60,000 nucleotides of DNA from Polytrichum commune (Eukaryota; Streptophyta; Polytrichopsida; Polytrichales; Polytrichaceae), in contig OX485808.1 in the NCBI GenBank assembly GCA_950295325.1, forward strand, positions 37,532,527 through 37,592,526, read 5' to 3'. Positions 1-10,865 of the stretch are shown here, one piece after another. Position numbers and translations under genes: made by a program. The notes below the pieces were generated by a model. That model had not been told where the DNA came from. It saw nothing but the letters and a program-made list of their open reading frames with translations, and did no database searches. Each line of letters starts with the position of its first letter. Positions within the stretch are counted from its first letter, which is position 1.

Positions 1-48
1 TGTATGTATGTATGTATGTATGTGTGTGTGTGTGTGTGCGCGCGCGCC
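1..48. repeat. TGTA/TG/CG microsatellite
   Basis: The window opens in a simple-sequence tract of TGTA units passing into TG and then CG dinucleotides. The matching place in the other copy of the element (about 40330-40370, opposite strand) also has a short CA/TG-rich tract, so this microsatellite lies inside the transposon. Confidence 0.9.
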
Positions 49-150
49 CGTTCATTTTGTGTAATATATGCTTCATATGTATCTTGATTTTCACGCGCTC
101 TAGCAAACCCTCCTCCCTTGGGTTTTGTTTCGTTTCCTTTTTTGCGCCAG

Positions 151-970
151 CGTTTGGAGCCCTCGATTGACATCGTCAGCGAGTCAGACTTGGGGAGCTT
201 CTTCTACGAGACCATTTACGACGCCGCGTCGACCATTGACTACTCCAAGGAGCCTCTTGACGCCGGCGTCGTCGATAGCCCCCCACCCAAGCAAATCTTC
301 CGGCGATCTGCGTCCCCGTCGCCGCTCAAGGGCATAAATCGCAAATGCGTCCGGACGTCCCCCTCTCGGCCCGGCGGCAGTAGTACACCTCAATGGCGGC
401 TGCGGATGGACGCTCGGCCAACGAAGAGTGGAACCCTTCCTATTCCTTTGCGGGACGCATTGCCCCTCCTCGCCGACTCCGACGGGAACGCCCCCGGTGA
501 CAAGGTGAACCCCCCCCCCCCCCTAAACATGGTTATCCGCGCATTACAATCATCCAGCACTTAAAAAATGAACGTGTGACACGTTTGGGTCTTCCTCCCT
601 AAACTAACACGTGTGTTCTTGCATTCACGCGTTGCAGGTTGCTCCCACCCGTAAACCTATGCGGTCTAGTGTGTCCGTCGAGTTGGAGCGTTTCTACTCC
701 ATGACCAAAAATGCAAGACAGTCCACTTCATTGTATTCGAATTCTTCGTCGTATAATTCGGGCGGCCGACGGAATCCAAAATGTGTTATAGAGGGCGGTC
801 AACCCAAAAATGGCTATAGTCGCGGGGCGGAGATTTTCAGGAATGTTGAAGCAATGCGAGCAAAAGAAGCCGCAGCAAAAGAAAAAGAAGCAAAAACAAA
901 AGAGGCAAAAGAAAAAAAGGCAAAAGAAAAAAAGGCAAAAGAGATAGAGGCAGTCTCCGAGGCTAGATAG
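151..970 (+). CDS. Two-exon element-encoded protein, charged C-terminus (copy 1)
   Basis: Function is not recognised. The exons are 151-504 (after a pyrimidine-rich tract ending GCGCCAG, donor AAG|GTGAAC) and 638-970 (acceptor GCGTTGCAG, stop TAG). The first exon is 354 nt, exactly the length of its counterpart at 39879-40232, and joins the second in phase 0. The product begins RLEPSIDIVSESDLGSFFYE, has a Ser/Pro/Arg-rich middle (SASPSPLKGINRK) and ends in a lysine/alanine/glutamate helix of KEKEAK-type repeats. It starts at an acceptor with no in-frame ATG, so a further 5' exon must lie to the left of the window. Conservation of exon length and phase between two copies argues that it is, or recently was, a real coding unit of the transposon. 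Confidence 0.55.
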
Positions 971-1139
971 GCCATAGTAGGCGTAGGGTTTTGGACCATA
1001 GGCAATATGATTTTGGGTCGCACTATCCAATGGATGTGTGGTGTTAGCATGCTATGCATTTTACGTGCCATACTTTGTTTTTTTGTTTTTTTTGCAGTAA
1101 TATAAGTGTCACATGATTTTGCCTTCAATATGGTCTAAG

Positions 1140-1600
1140 GTTTGGAGTGCCTTATTGTGTGCATTAATATGAATGTTTTAAGATTTCCCCTTCAACAAGA
1201 TCTATGGTTTGGAGTGCCCTACCTAAACCATACATTACAAGCTCTCATATTTTGTGTGCATTAATATGAATGTTTCAAGATTTTCGCTTCAATAAGATCT
1301 ATGGTTTGGATTGCCCTACCTAAACCATATTCATACAAGCTCTCATATTTTGTGTGCATTAATATGAATGTTTTAAGATTTTCGCTTCAATAAGATCTAT
1401 GGTTTGGATTGCCCTACCTAAACCATATTCATACAAGCTCTCATATTTTGTGTGCATTAATATGAATGTTTTAAGATTTTCCCTTCAATAAGATCTATGG
1501 TTTGGATTGCCCTACCTAAACCATATTCATACAAGCTCTCATATTTTGTGTGCATTAATATGAATGTTTTAAGATGTCCCCTTCAATTTGGTCTAAGGTT
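1140..1600. repeat. Subterminal 98-bp tandem repeat, about five copies
   Basis: The motif ATTAATATGAATGTTT recurs at 1163, 1260, 1358, 1456 and 1554 (spacing 97-98 bp), within units that also contain CCCTACCTAAACCAT and CAAGCTCTCATATTTTG. Subterminal tandem repeats next to a terminus are typical of CACTA-type transposons, where they bind an element protein. The copy at 38875 has about three such units. Confidence 0.85.
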
Positions 1601-1784
1601 TCGATTGCCCACCCTATACCATCACAAATATGAGTTATTAATGGGGTTCTTGGTCTAAACACCCGCTTCAAAGTGTTCGCATCTTACAACTTTCACCAAT
1701 ATGTGTTCCATTTATCCTTGTTCTTATTTCTATGAATGTCTCAAAATGCCCAAAAAGTCTCAATTTAACGAATATAGTGTTTTA

Positions 1785-2440
1785 TTTCAAGTTTAGAGGA
1801 TTCTTGCCTATGATGTTCTTATGAATGCCACGAGAACATCACGAAGTGACGATGTTGATTTACATTCACGTACCTTTCTGTTTGAAGTTCTCATTGATGT
1901 GAATAATATTGGCAAAATAACATTTACATCAAAACCCCTTTCTCTTCTCTGTTGTTCTCATGCAGAGACTTGTGAATTGCTCACTCAAAAAATCCTCTAA
2001 GTTTATAAGATTCTTGCAAGTAACATGCTTATGGATGCCACTAGAATACCACGAACCTATGATGGGTTATGCTGACTACCTTCAGATACCTTGCTGTGTC
2101 AAATTCTCATTGATGCTGAGAGTATCTGGCATAATAGCATCTTATTACGATTACATCAAACCTCTTGTAATTGCTGAAACTGCAGTCACATAGAGAAGCA
2201 TTACAAATGCGGTCATCGAAAGGCTCAGAATTCAGAATTTAGAAATTTCTGGCCTCTTGAATGTACTTATGCCAACTTTCTCATTGTGCAGATGCTGAGA
2301 CACTATCTGGCGTATAACATCATTCGATTACATCATCAAACCTCTAATTGCTGAAACTACTGTAACATAGAGAATCATTACATATGCGGTACCGCATTTA
2401 AAGGCTCAGAATTCAGGATTAAGAAATTTCTGCACTCAAA
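1785..2440. repeat. Diverged triplicated segment
   Basis: Three diverged copies of a ~180-200 bp segment lie side by side, at about 1785-1960, 1985-2250 and 2260-2440. Shared landmarks include GATTCTTGC, TTATG(A/G)ATGCCAC, TTCTCATTG, TTACATCA(A/T)AACC and GGCTCAGAATTCAG. Each has exon-like pieces preceded by a CAG acceptor-like site, but I cannot assemble an open gene from them. Confidence 0.6.
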
Positions 2441-2473
2441 TAATGTATTCATGCCAGCACTGTCGTTATGCAG

Positions 2474-2614
2474 ATGGTGCCTCGAGCTCAATCCCAAGAC
2501 TCTACCTCCACTACCACAGGCATCACGGAGAAATTAGACCCAGACAACTTGAGGAAAGAGGTTTTCGAAGCTGCGGCCAACAACATATTAGAAGAGTATG
2601 AGTCGAAGCAGTAG
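2474..2614 (+). CDS. Short terminal exon or small ORF, unidentified
   Basis: An ATG directly after GTTATGCAG opens a 46-residue frame starting MVPRAQSQDSTSTTTG and ending ANNILEEYESKQ, then TAG. It has a Ser/Thr-rich start and an acidic helical end. The base composition is less AT-rich than its surroundings and it begins at an acceptor-like site, so it may be the last exon of a gene whose other exons are unclear. I do not recognise the family. It lies just upstream of the NAP1-like relic and could belong to it. Confidence 0.35.
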   Translation: MVPRAQSQDSTSTTTGITEKLDPDNLRKEVFEAAANNILEEYESKQ

Positions 2615-3235
2615 GGTTGCAATTTCATTATGTTGTTTCTACACTTTGATAGTTGCAAGACCTAAAAGTTGAGTTGTGAGTTGAATCTTTGCTATAGCAT
2701 TCCGATACTGCAATGATGTATTTGATAAACCTTAGTGCTCCTCCAGTTTACACAGTAAATACAGTACTCGGGATTTATTTTTCCAAGGATTTTGAAAAAT
2801 AATTTTTTCAAGTCTCGTTGGTCATACATCAATGAGCTTTGGGCGCAACTCATATTGAAAGATTTGATGATTGGTGGAATTTGCAAAATTTGATATACAC
2901 TGCTTTCTTCAGTGTCGCCTTAGCCAAGTTTGCAAGTTTGGTGAGCCAAGGTAAAAGTTTATTGAGCCCTTACCTGTGCCTAAGATGGTGGAGCTTTGTC
3001 TTAAGGTCACCTTTGCCCATCAAACTTGCAAACATAAGCTTAATCTTGAGAGTAGTCATTGATTTCGAGAGTTCTCCCTTCTGAAAGTTGTTCTGGTTTA
3101 ATTTTCTAATGCTAGTGATAAGAAGAACATGTTGTAAGTAGTTATTGGACACCTTAAGTCTCGCACATCAAGTGATTTGCCTTCCAGTGTTGTTAGCTTT
3201 TTGGATGTGATTTTCTTGTCTGTTGATCGTTGCAG

Positions 3236-5280
3236 TTGTTATGGGATGCTCACAAATCTGAAAAGGGACCTGAAGCCAGAGGAGCAATCATTGAGCCCTT
3301 TTTTTGAAAGGGTTGCTCGTTGTAAATGACCAGAGTGAGCAACTTAATCAAGCAAAGACACTTATACTATATCTTAGTCCTTAGTCAATTATTTCTCTAT
3401 GGTCTTGAGTGGGCCGGACTGTGCTATTACCTCTGATAACCGCTGTCATATGTGCAGCTTCTTTTAGAGCAGGTTGCATTGCGCTTAAACCACTTATCAA
3501 GAACTGGCATGACTAGTGTCAAGATGGCCAATGGGAACGTTGAGTTTCCCCTACCTGGTTTTGAAAGTGACCCATCCACAGAGACTCAATCAAACTGTAA
3601 GTTGGGAACCTAGAAATGTATTGAAATGTGGCTTGTAGGTCTCGCATGAATGTTCATTTCCAATATTTTATCCTGCTGTCTCACTGCTAGAATAAAATTG
3701 CTCTTGTGAATGCAGGTTGGAGGCAGCAGTCCAGAGACTAACTAGTCTTTGTTCAGTGCTTAATGAGATGGAGCCTTTGCGTGTCCTCAACCACATGTTT
3801 GTACCACGGGAGGTACATGTTTCTGCTGACCTGGGTGGTATGATTTATGTGGTACAGGGAAATTCACTAGACAGGCAGCTGAAGTTGCAACTGCTGAGTG
3901 CTTAAATGGTTTTGAAATCATCTGTATAATTTGTGCATTCTGGTTCTATTGATGTGGTTGCAGTACTTGAGGGATCGAGTTGTGAAAAACTTTCGGACAC
4001 GGTTAGCTAGTATAATTATGGTGGATGGTGATCTTCAACGACCATCTGTAGTGGAGGCTCGGCTGCAGCGACACATGAGCATTGTGCATCTTGTGGAACA
4101 ACATGTACAGTTGGACCTAACACGAGGTGTGCGGGAGGTTCTCCTAACTGAGTCCTTTGCACGTCATATGCAAGACTTGCACCCTGATGATCGAGAAGTT
4201 GGAGCAGGTGGTGATGATGTGTGCACAATCACAGATTGGTATGTGGAGATCTTGCTAAAAGATGCAAAAGCTTCAGGAGTCATATTCTCTCCCTTGGATA
4301 AGTGTTTTAGAAGCACAAGGCCTATTGGACGTGTGGCTGTAGAGTCGGTTGCAGATTTAGCGGAGCTGAAGGCATTTGTGAGGATCTTTGGTCCTTATGG
4401 TGTTCATAAGCTATGCGATAGCTTGGTGGCACAGCTCACAGCACTTACAGACACTCTTGATACTTTCTTACGCTCAAATAAAGAGGTGCTGGAATCATTA
4501 GCTGGGAACATACACAGTCAACCGCACAGAGAGAATATGTTGCAGGAGTTGCAAGAGTTGGGAACTTTGATGTCAAACACATTGTGTATTGGTCACATGC
4601 TTAGCATGCGTGCTCTCCTAACCGAGGCCACAGCCCAGGTCTTGAGGACCAATACTCCTCTTTTATTCTCCCTCTTGACAGATTTTTCGAAGCATGCTCC
4701 AAAATCAATTCCTGAAAAACCAAATCTCCTGCGGTTGAAAGCTGTTGCTAGTCAAGTTGGTGCTATTGATGTTGAAGAAGGAGATGCTGTTATGATACAT
4801 GGCATTTTGAGTAACATGGAAGGAGTTGGTATCACTATATTCGTTAATTTGGGACTTTTTCGGCATTTTGAGACAATTACAAATATAAGAACATGGATAA
4901 AATCACACGGATATTGGAGAATGTTGTAAGATGCAAATACTTTGAAGCGGGTGTTCATATCAAGAACCCAATTAAGAACTCATATCAAGATGGTTTAGGT
5001 AGGACAACCCAAACATTAGACCATGTTGTTGTGATTCATATATTAATTTGAGACAAGAGAAAGTCTCAAATTAACGAATATAGTGATTGGTGATCAGACG
5101 TGGGCGCTGCTACCTTTCCTATTTGTGTCATGTATAACCTCAAACATTTGGACTGCCACCACCTTCAGCATCCACACGGGTGATTTTACCACTAATGTCC
5201 ATTCCTTGGCAAGGTGTTTCTCTCATACCTCACATAATGGATATCCTGAGTACAACCTTCAGCTCACTTGTTTCTATTAG
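3236..5280 (+). pseudogene. NAP1-like (SCAR/WAVE complex subunit) partial gene, broken
   Basis: The exon-like blocks are 3236-3320 (LLWDAHKSEKGPEARGAIIE), 3458-3595 (LLLEQVALRLNHLSRTG), 3716-3812 (LEAAVQRLTSLCSVLNEMEP, ending VPRE), 3964-4832 (YLRDRVVKNFRTRLAS, VDGDLQRPSVVEARLQRHMS, IVHLVEQHVQLDLTRGVREV) and 5086-5280 (GDQTWALLPFLFVSCITSNI). By recall they match the second half of plant NAP1 (NCKAP1/HEM family), a ~1400-residue subunit of the complex that activates ARP2/3 actin nucleation. Splice sites are mostly canonical (GAG|GTACAT, TTGCAG). Breaks: a seven-T run at 3299-3305 puts a stop in the first block; the 3458 and 3716 exons join out of phase with the obvious GTAAGT donor; a 253-bp transposon sits inside the last large exon; N-terminal exons are not visible. 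It is probably a pseudogene or a decaying duplicate. Confidence 0.65.
4833..5085 (+). mobile_element. 253-bp non-autonomous derivative of the CACTA-ended element in the NAP1-like exon
   Basis: The ends are CACTATATTCGTTAATTT and its complement (AAATTAACGAATATAGTG). The left ~200 bp resembles the left end of the 16.6-kb element (GGCATTTTGAGACA, GAACACTTTGAAGC, GATGGTTTAGGTAGG variants) and the right ~50 bp resembles its right end (ATATATTAATTTGAGAC). It is therefore an internally deleted copy carrying both termini. AT flanks both sides (GGTAT|CACTA and TAGTG|ATTGG). Removing the element plus one AT leaves an open frame reading EGVGIGDQTWALLP, which fits the length of NAP1 there and supports a 2-bp target duplication. 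Confidence 0.85.
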
Positions 5281-5397
5281 GGATTTTAGTCTATTGGTGC
5301 CATAGAATGTCATGGAGATGTTCTATAATCAGGCTCATCTTTTCACTGCACATGTTGTGCCCGGCTGTGGCGACGTTGGGAGCATGAATTTTTACAG

Positions 5398-5580
5398 CAT
5401 AGTAGTAATCCATCACTGCTTCGTGCAGTTTTATATGCTTATGGATGCAATTACTTCCGGATCGGTTTACTCAAGGTGCATGCGCTCAATTTGTTGGATA
5501 ATAGAAGTGTGATCATAAGGCTACAATATAATTTAAGTATATGCATGTATATTGAGTTTCGCAGCTTAGAGTTATCCTTT
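5398..5580 (+). pseudogene. Coding-like fragment, unidentified
   Basis: After TTTACAG a frame reads SNPSLLRAVLYAYGCNYFRI, then GLLKVHALNLLDNRSV, looking like a helical-repeat exon. It runs without a stop to about 5580, with a possible donor (AAG|GTGCAT) at about 5478. I cannot assign it. It may be the end of the NAP1-like relic or a separate fragment. Confidence 0.25.
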
Positions 5581-5661
5581 AATTTAATGGGACTTTTTTC
5601 GGGAGTTGGTCCCCCATGATTTTCCGTTCGGTATGAAGGTTGGAATTCGTCAACTTCCTGC

Positions 5662-6234
5662 CCCGGGTACGCAACTCCCATATTATACGCAGGGGGCATC
5701 GTACTTAAAACGGCTTAGAGGACGGCTTTTGTAAAAATTATATCAAATTATATCAAATTAAAATGATCAAAAAGTTGGGTGAAAACCAAATTAAATAAAA
5801 TGAGATGAAAAAAAAGTTGGGTAAAGACCAAATTAAATAAAATGAGATGAAAAAAAAGTTGGGTGAAGACCAAATTAAATAAATGAGATGAAAAAAAAGT
5901 TAGGTTGCATATTTATTAAGCCTCCCATTAAAATTATAAGCCACGAATAGTTGCCTCCCATTACAATGTTAAAATTTTATTAAAAAGTCCAAAAAGTTGG
6001 GTAGTTTGACCTATGGTACATGTATTAAAAAAAATCATATAATTAGGTTTTTAATGCAATTATATGCTTCAAAATATATTCATTTCCTATATATAATTAC
6101 ATTTTTGGATTCCTTGTCAGAAGGGCTACAAGGGTTTCCTACATTAAAACAAATTGTATCACTCAATATTGGACTAAAACGCATTATAAGTGATTATAAT
6201 CAGGACCATATAATGCGGGAGTTGCGTACCCGGG
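5662..6234. repeat. Inverted-repeat pair bounding ~520 bp
   Basis: The 26-bp arms at 5662-5687 and 6209-6234 are inverted copies sharing GGGAGTTGCGTACCCGGG with one or two differences. The interior is AT-rich and non-coding and contains the 42-bp tandem repeat below. This could be a MITE or an older inverted duplication; the true outer boundaries are not clear. Confidence 0.55.
5769..5905. repeat. 42-bp tandem repeat
   Basis: AAGTTGGG and its variants recur at 5774, 5816, 5858 and 5899 (41-42 bp apart), within units that also read CCAAATTAAATAAAATGAGA. A simple minisatellite. Confidence 0.85.
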
Positions 6235-6289
6235 CTTCCTACTTTGCCAACTTCCTTGCGGACTTCTTCCACCAACGGTAGGCCTTTGG

Positions 6290-9240
6290 CCCCTAGCGGC
6301 TCATTAAAAGTGGTCACTTTCTAATGGCACCTCCAACTTTATGTTGCTTGGAGCATTTTCTTGGTCCACTTTAGCATGCTTGCACTCATATGATAAATGT
6401 ACATATGCCCATAGTCGAGTACATATTGTTCTTTTCTCGTTGTCCACTACTCAATGCTCATTTCTCACTACGCTCAATCAAGCTCATGATGTTTATCCTC
6501 CCCACCCTTCTTTATACTGAACCATGAAACTGTTTTTCTTCATGCCAAAATACCACGGTCATAGGATACCAATGGGCCTAATACCAAAATTTTGCCTTCC
6601 TCACCGTTCACAAGCTACCGCTCATTGCTCGCCACTTACAAGATAGCACTCCCCATTTGTGAGTCAATGAAATAGCAATCAATTTGTTCTAAAAGGTAAT
6701 TGCCTCAAATTAAGGCTAGCAATTTATATATGGAACCCACACTCCTTGCCGCTCCAAACCATGATACTATATTAAATCTTGGTTGTGTTTATGATGTGTG
6801 TAGGGATCCAATTGACTTGATGGACCGCCTATCAAACATGTAGATTGGCTTACGTTGGTATCAAAAAGGAACCAACAACAAGCAGACTTACAATTATGTT
6901 GATCATTTGATGGTATTTTTTAAAACAATAATTGTTTTAGCTTCTATGACATATATTATTGCAAACGTAAATGCTTATGAGTGTCATCGGAGGGATGAAA
7001 AAGTCTTCATTGACTTTATCAACGAATGCTATGATTTTACATTATACATATGATAGGGCTTGATTGTTATTTTAAAGTATATTTGTATGCTTATGTTAAT
7101 GACTGCATGTTAATATATGTTTTTTGTATACATATTTCACTTGTATTTATATCATTAAAATTGTATGTGTATTGCTTAATTTTACAAAAAAACCTTGTAT
7201 ATGGTTTTTAGAATATGTCGTGAACACACGTGATTCTTGATCTTAATGAACGGTGCACCTGGAGAATTTGCACAATATCAGGGACAAAGAATGGAGCCAG
7301 TATGGCGGTACAGTAGTGTCGATTCTTGACCACAAACGTTGCCATAACATATCTCACTCAATGTATTATAGGTTTGTCAAGAAGAGTGACTGACCGCAGG
7401 AGGCTCACATGTAGCACACCCTTACCTAGGTTGTATCTTAATATAAGATGTATAGTGGTACAGCCAAGGTCGAGCTGGTTGATGGAATCTAGCCTCATCG
7501 AGTCATCGGGTTTAGCAATTTGTTTGTGATGCCATCGCCGGCGATCCACACCAAATTGGAACTCTGGACCTTTATCAATTATGTATACAGTAAGTAGGTT
7601 TGTGCTAAAACAAAACAAGTAATTTACCACCACAGGAGAGCAGGTTATAACTGATGATTCTTTACCTCGCCTAGCTGAACTCAAGGTCTTGATGCTCACT
7701 CGTGTTTTAGATTCTTTTCAATTCTCACCATATACTCACCATCGCCGATATTGAAAATTAAGAGAAGGAACTTGATAGCATCTTATTTTTCAGGTCGACC
7801 AACCTGTGTGGGATGTACAGAGCTGGGCAGTGGATGTTGGCTTCTAGAATCGCATAAGTTACTTTCTGGAGAGGTAATGAGATGCTGCATGCAATGGTGC
7901 GAGATCGATCTTTTGGTTCAGGGGATGCACAGATGACATGGGATGGACTGAGATATGGCCTGATGCATCGATAGCTTCACCACACCTATTCCAAACTTCT
8001 GAAGAGCGCAACCTAGTTTAGGCAGAAGGCTTAATTTGAGTGTGGTGTGAACTTTTATGTGACACCTAGTTACAATCCAAGCTGCGAATCATCTTCACTG
8101 GTTTGGAGAAGGGCCTGCTGCAAGCTTTGAATCTCTGAAATTTCAACAAAGAGGTGAATTACATGCACAAATGCATTTCTGAGTACTGGGTTGCACCTCA
8201 ATACGTTGTCAATTGCACTTGCAAGTAAGATTACCAAGTAGAGGGCATGTGTTTAGAATCATGGCCACCTGTGAGGGCAGAGAGAAAGGCTTGTACTTCA
8301 GAATTATCTGCCTACAAGAGAAAAATTGAGTATGTTTATTGTTGGGGAAGAGAATTTTAAGAGGCACCAATAACAGTTGCTCGACAGTTTTATTGAACAT
8401 CCTTTGCATTCCATTTATCATTTGCTTGAAACTCGCTCCCTGCAGGTAGGTTGAAGAGAATTTCTCTTTAGGGATGATGAGTGGCAAATGCAGTAACCAA
8501 TTTGATTGAATTACTCTATTATGTGCTTACCTAATTCTTTCATGATGTTCTCTTCGGGGTTCATCCCTTTTACGTTTTCGAGTGAAGATCTAAGACTGTG
8601 GTAGGTTCCTGACATACATGATTGCGTGACATACATGATCTTCCTGGCAGGCAAGTTGAAACTAAATCTTTTGATTCTTTTGATTCTTTTGGCCTTCCCT
8701 TGTTGATGTTTGCCTCCTCTCTGCATGTTGTGATTCCTTTCTGTGAAGAGGTCTATTTCCATCTGTGCCAATTATAAAATAGATAGTATTTCTGTAATTT
8801 CATTGTGCTACTCTTGTGCCAACTCGGCCTTCTTCAGGAACATAGATATTCTTAATTTTTCTAAGTGGTACATGTTGGGCTACGAGCAGAATTGTTGTGG
8901 TCTACTGAGTGATTTTGCATTTGTACACAAGTTTTGGTGGAGGTTTGTTCTCAATCTTCTTGTGTACCTGCGGCTGATCTAGTTCAACTCTGACGACACC
9001 TGATGTTGAGAACACTAAGTGAGATTTGCATGGCTAGACATGAAGTGGCAATCTTTTGCACAGAATTTGTCTTCTATTCAGACCTCTTTTGGGAGCCACA
9101 GAAGTATACTGCAACTTGCAACAGATTCAAGTCATATTCTACTTATCCTTATTTTCTGCACATCTGGGTGCATGTGTGCTTTCCACAATGTATATCTCTG
9201 TATTTGGCTATATTCGAGTTCATAGCCACTTGATTATTAA
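6290..9240. other. AT-rich spacer upstream of the kinase gene, no confident gene
   Basis: I find no supported coding exon here. Short open frames exist on both strands but have no recognisable motif and no repeated homologue. Part of 8200-9240 may be promoter, 5' UTR or 5' introns of the kinase gene that begins at 9255. Confidence 0.5.
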
Positions 9241-9254
9241 AGGTCCACTTTAAT

Positions 9255-10865
9255 ATGTCAGGTACTGCAATGGACGAGTATCGTCGAATAGAGAAGGTTG
9301 TTGATTCTGTCAGCAAAGCACAAGAGTTTGTTGAAATCAATCGGAACCAGTGCAAACGGCTCACGGAAGTCTACAATGAAATCTGGCAGTCCTTGCAAAA
9401 GATTATCCAAAACAATGTGGAGGCGTACAACACTGCTTTGTTAAAAGCATTCGATCCCCTCTTTAAAGTGATGGAGGTGGGAAAGCACTTGGTTTTAGAG
9501 AATGCTGGGCCAGGTTGGTTTCAAAGCTTGATAACATATGCAGATAACAACGAGGCATTTCAGGAGGTTCATGGTGACCTTCACCTTTGGGCCCAACATC
9601 TGTTAGGGAACCTTGGCAAGGAATTCAATCCAAGTGTGCTCATCACGGATGCCTGCTGGGACAGACAGGAGATGGCCAGCAAGCTGATCGACATGCAATG
9701 TGAGCAAAAACAAGGAGAGCATGTGTCTTTGAGCGGTGCAGGGCAAGAGCAAGTGAGAATTCCATTCTCTTCTCTGACGATTGCTATCTCTAAGCTTCTG
9801 AAACAACTTGATAATTCCCCCCTTCTAAACAGTGAAGGAGATGTAGTAGAACCACAAGCAAATTACATAATAGAAACAAAACTCAAAGCAAGTTTAGAAG
9901 AAAGAGGGCTTGTACATGTGACTTTGTCCTATCAACAAGTAGCTCCTCCACCCAGCCCTGCGGAATATGGAGGTTTGCATGTCCACGATCTGTATCCTGA
10001 CCTCAGGATTCCAAGGTCTGAAATCAAAATCATTGATGAGAGTGCTTTGGGGAGTGGATATTCTTCTGAAGTTAAGAGGGCTATTTGGCTAGAAACTGAT
10101 GTAGCAGTTAAAATCTTTAAAAGCACAGATGGAAGCGTATTGAGAAAGGAGGTTGCGATTCACCAGAAAATAAGGCACCCAAACATTGTACAACTTCTTG
10201 GTTTTTCTGAAGAAAATGGGCAATGCATGATTCTCATGGAGCTTCTGGAATTCAACTTACATAAACTCATTGAAGAGAAAAGTGCCTTGGTCCGTCCCCA
10301 TCAGCAACTGATTCCTCCTCTGCAGGCAATTCGTCTGATGCTGGATATTGCAAAGGGCATGAACTGTGTGCATAATCAACACAAAATGAAGCATGGGGAC
10401 CTCAAGACTCAAAATGTGTTGGGCATCTGCAAGGGAGTTGGCAATTATCAACTAAAGGTTGCGGATTTTGGCGAAACTCAGCGGGAGATTACTAAAAGTT
10501 CTGGCTCAGGTGTCTTCAGGGCACCAGAGGTTTTGGAAGATGAAGTGGTATATACTTTTAAATCTGAGGTATATAGCTTTGCTATGATCTCATATCAAAT
10601 TTTAACGGGACAGGTGCCCTTTCAAGGTGAACATTTTGGAGAAAAACTTAAGAAGAAGATTATCTCAGGGACAAGACCTGACTTCCCAAAGCACATGGAC
10701 AAAAAATTCCAGAGTCTTCTGCAAAAATGGTGGCATAAGGATCAAAACAGGAGACCTACATTCAGTGAAATATGTGAGGAATTGCGCAATGTTCAGAAGG
10801 GTTTTGCACCACTGCCAAAAAAGCGCCAAAGGATTTCCAAATTTTTTTTAGAAGTTGTGAAATGA
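9255..10865 (+). CDS. Protein kinase with N-terminal helical region (TKL/MLKL-like)
   Basis: An uninterrupted 536-codon frame. Residues 1-240 are predicted helical with no clear family. The kinase domain spans about 256-515: glycine loop ALGSGYSSEVKRA near 265, VAVKIFK with the ATP-binding Lys 286, catalytic loop HGDLKTQNVL with Asp 382, DFG at 404, APE at about 423, and YSFAMISYQILTGQVPF. The arrangement fits a tyrosine-kinase-like (TKL) plant kinase, and a helical N-terminus followed by a TKL domain recalls plant MLKL-type proteins. The catalytic loop has Gly in place of the usual Arg (HGD, not HRD), making it a non-RD kinase, a class often linked to immune signalling. A basic tail (PKKRQRISKFF) follows. 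The second Met (MDEYRRIEK) is an alternative start. The catalytic residues are all present, so it is probably active. It is the best host gene in the window. Confidence 0.88.
   Translation: MSGTAMDEYRRIEKVVDSVSKAQEFVEINRNQCKRLTEVYNEIWQSLQKIIQNNVEAYNTALLKAFDPLFKVMEVGKHLVLENAGPGWFQSLITYADNNEAFQEVHGDLHLWAQHLLGNLGKEFNPSVLITDACWDRQEMASKLIDMQCEQKQGEHVSLSGAGQEQVRIPFSSLTIAISKLLKQLDNSPLLNSEGDVVEPQANYIIETKLKASLEERGLVHVTLSYQQVAPPPSPAEYGGLHVHDLYPDLRIPRSEIKIIDESALGSGYSSEVKRAIWLETDVAVKIFKSTDGSVLRKEVAIHQKIRHPNIVQLLGFSEENGQCMILMELLEFNLHKLIEEKSALVRPHQQLIPPLQAIRLMLDIAKGMNCVHNQHKMKHGDLKTQNVLGICKGVGNYQLKVADFGETQREITKSSGSGVFRAPEVLEDEVVYTFKSEVYSFAMISYQILTGQVPFQGEHFGEKLKKKIISGTRPDFPKHMDKKFQSLLQKWWHKDQNRRPTFSEICEELRNVQKGFAPLPKKRQRISKFFLEVVK

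Larger units (their letters stand above)
1..1779 (-). mobile_element. Terminal part of a second copy of the CACTA-ended element
   Basis: This stretch matches the region 38875-40360 of the 16.6-kb element in inverted orientation. It carries the same two exons, the same intron, the same subterminal tandem repeats, and a terminus ending CGAATATAGTG at 1779, the complement of the CACTATATTCG end at 38875. The other end lies outside the window. Strand is given relative to the 16.6-kb element, whose candidate transposase gene is on +. The flank after the terminus is TTTT, and no target duplication can be judged from one end. Confidence 0.85.
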
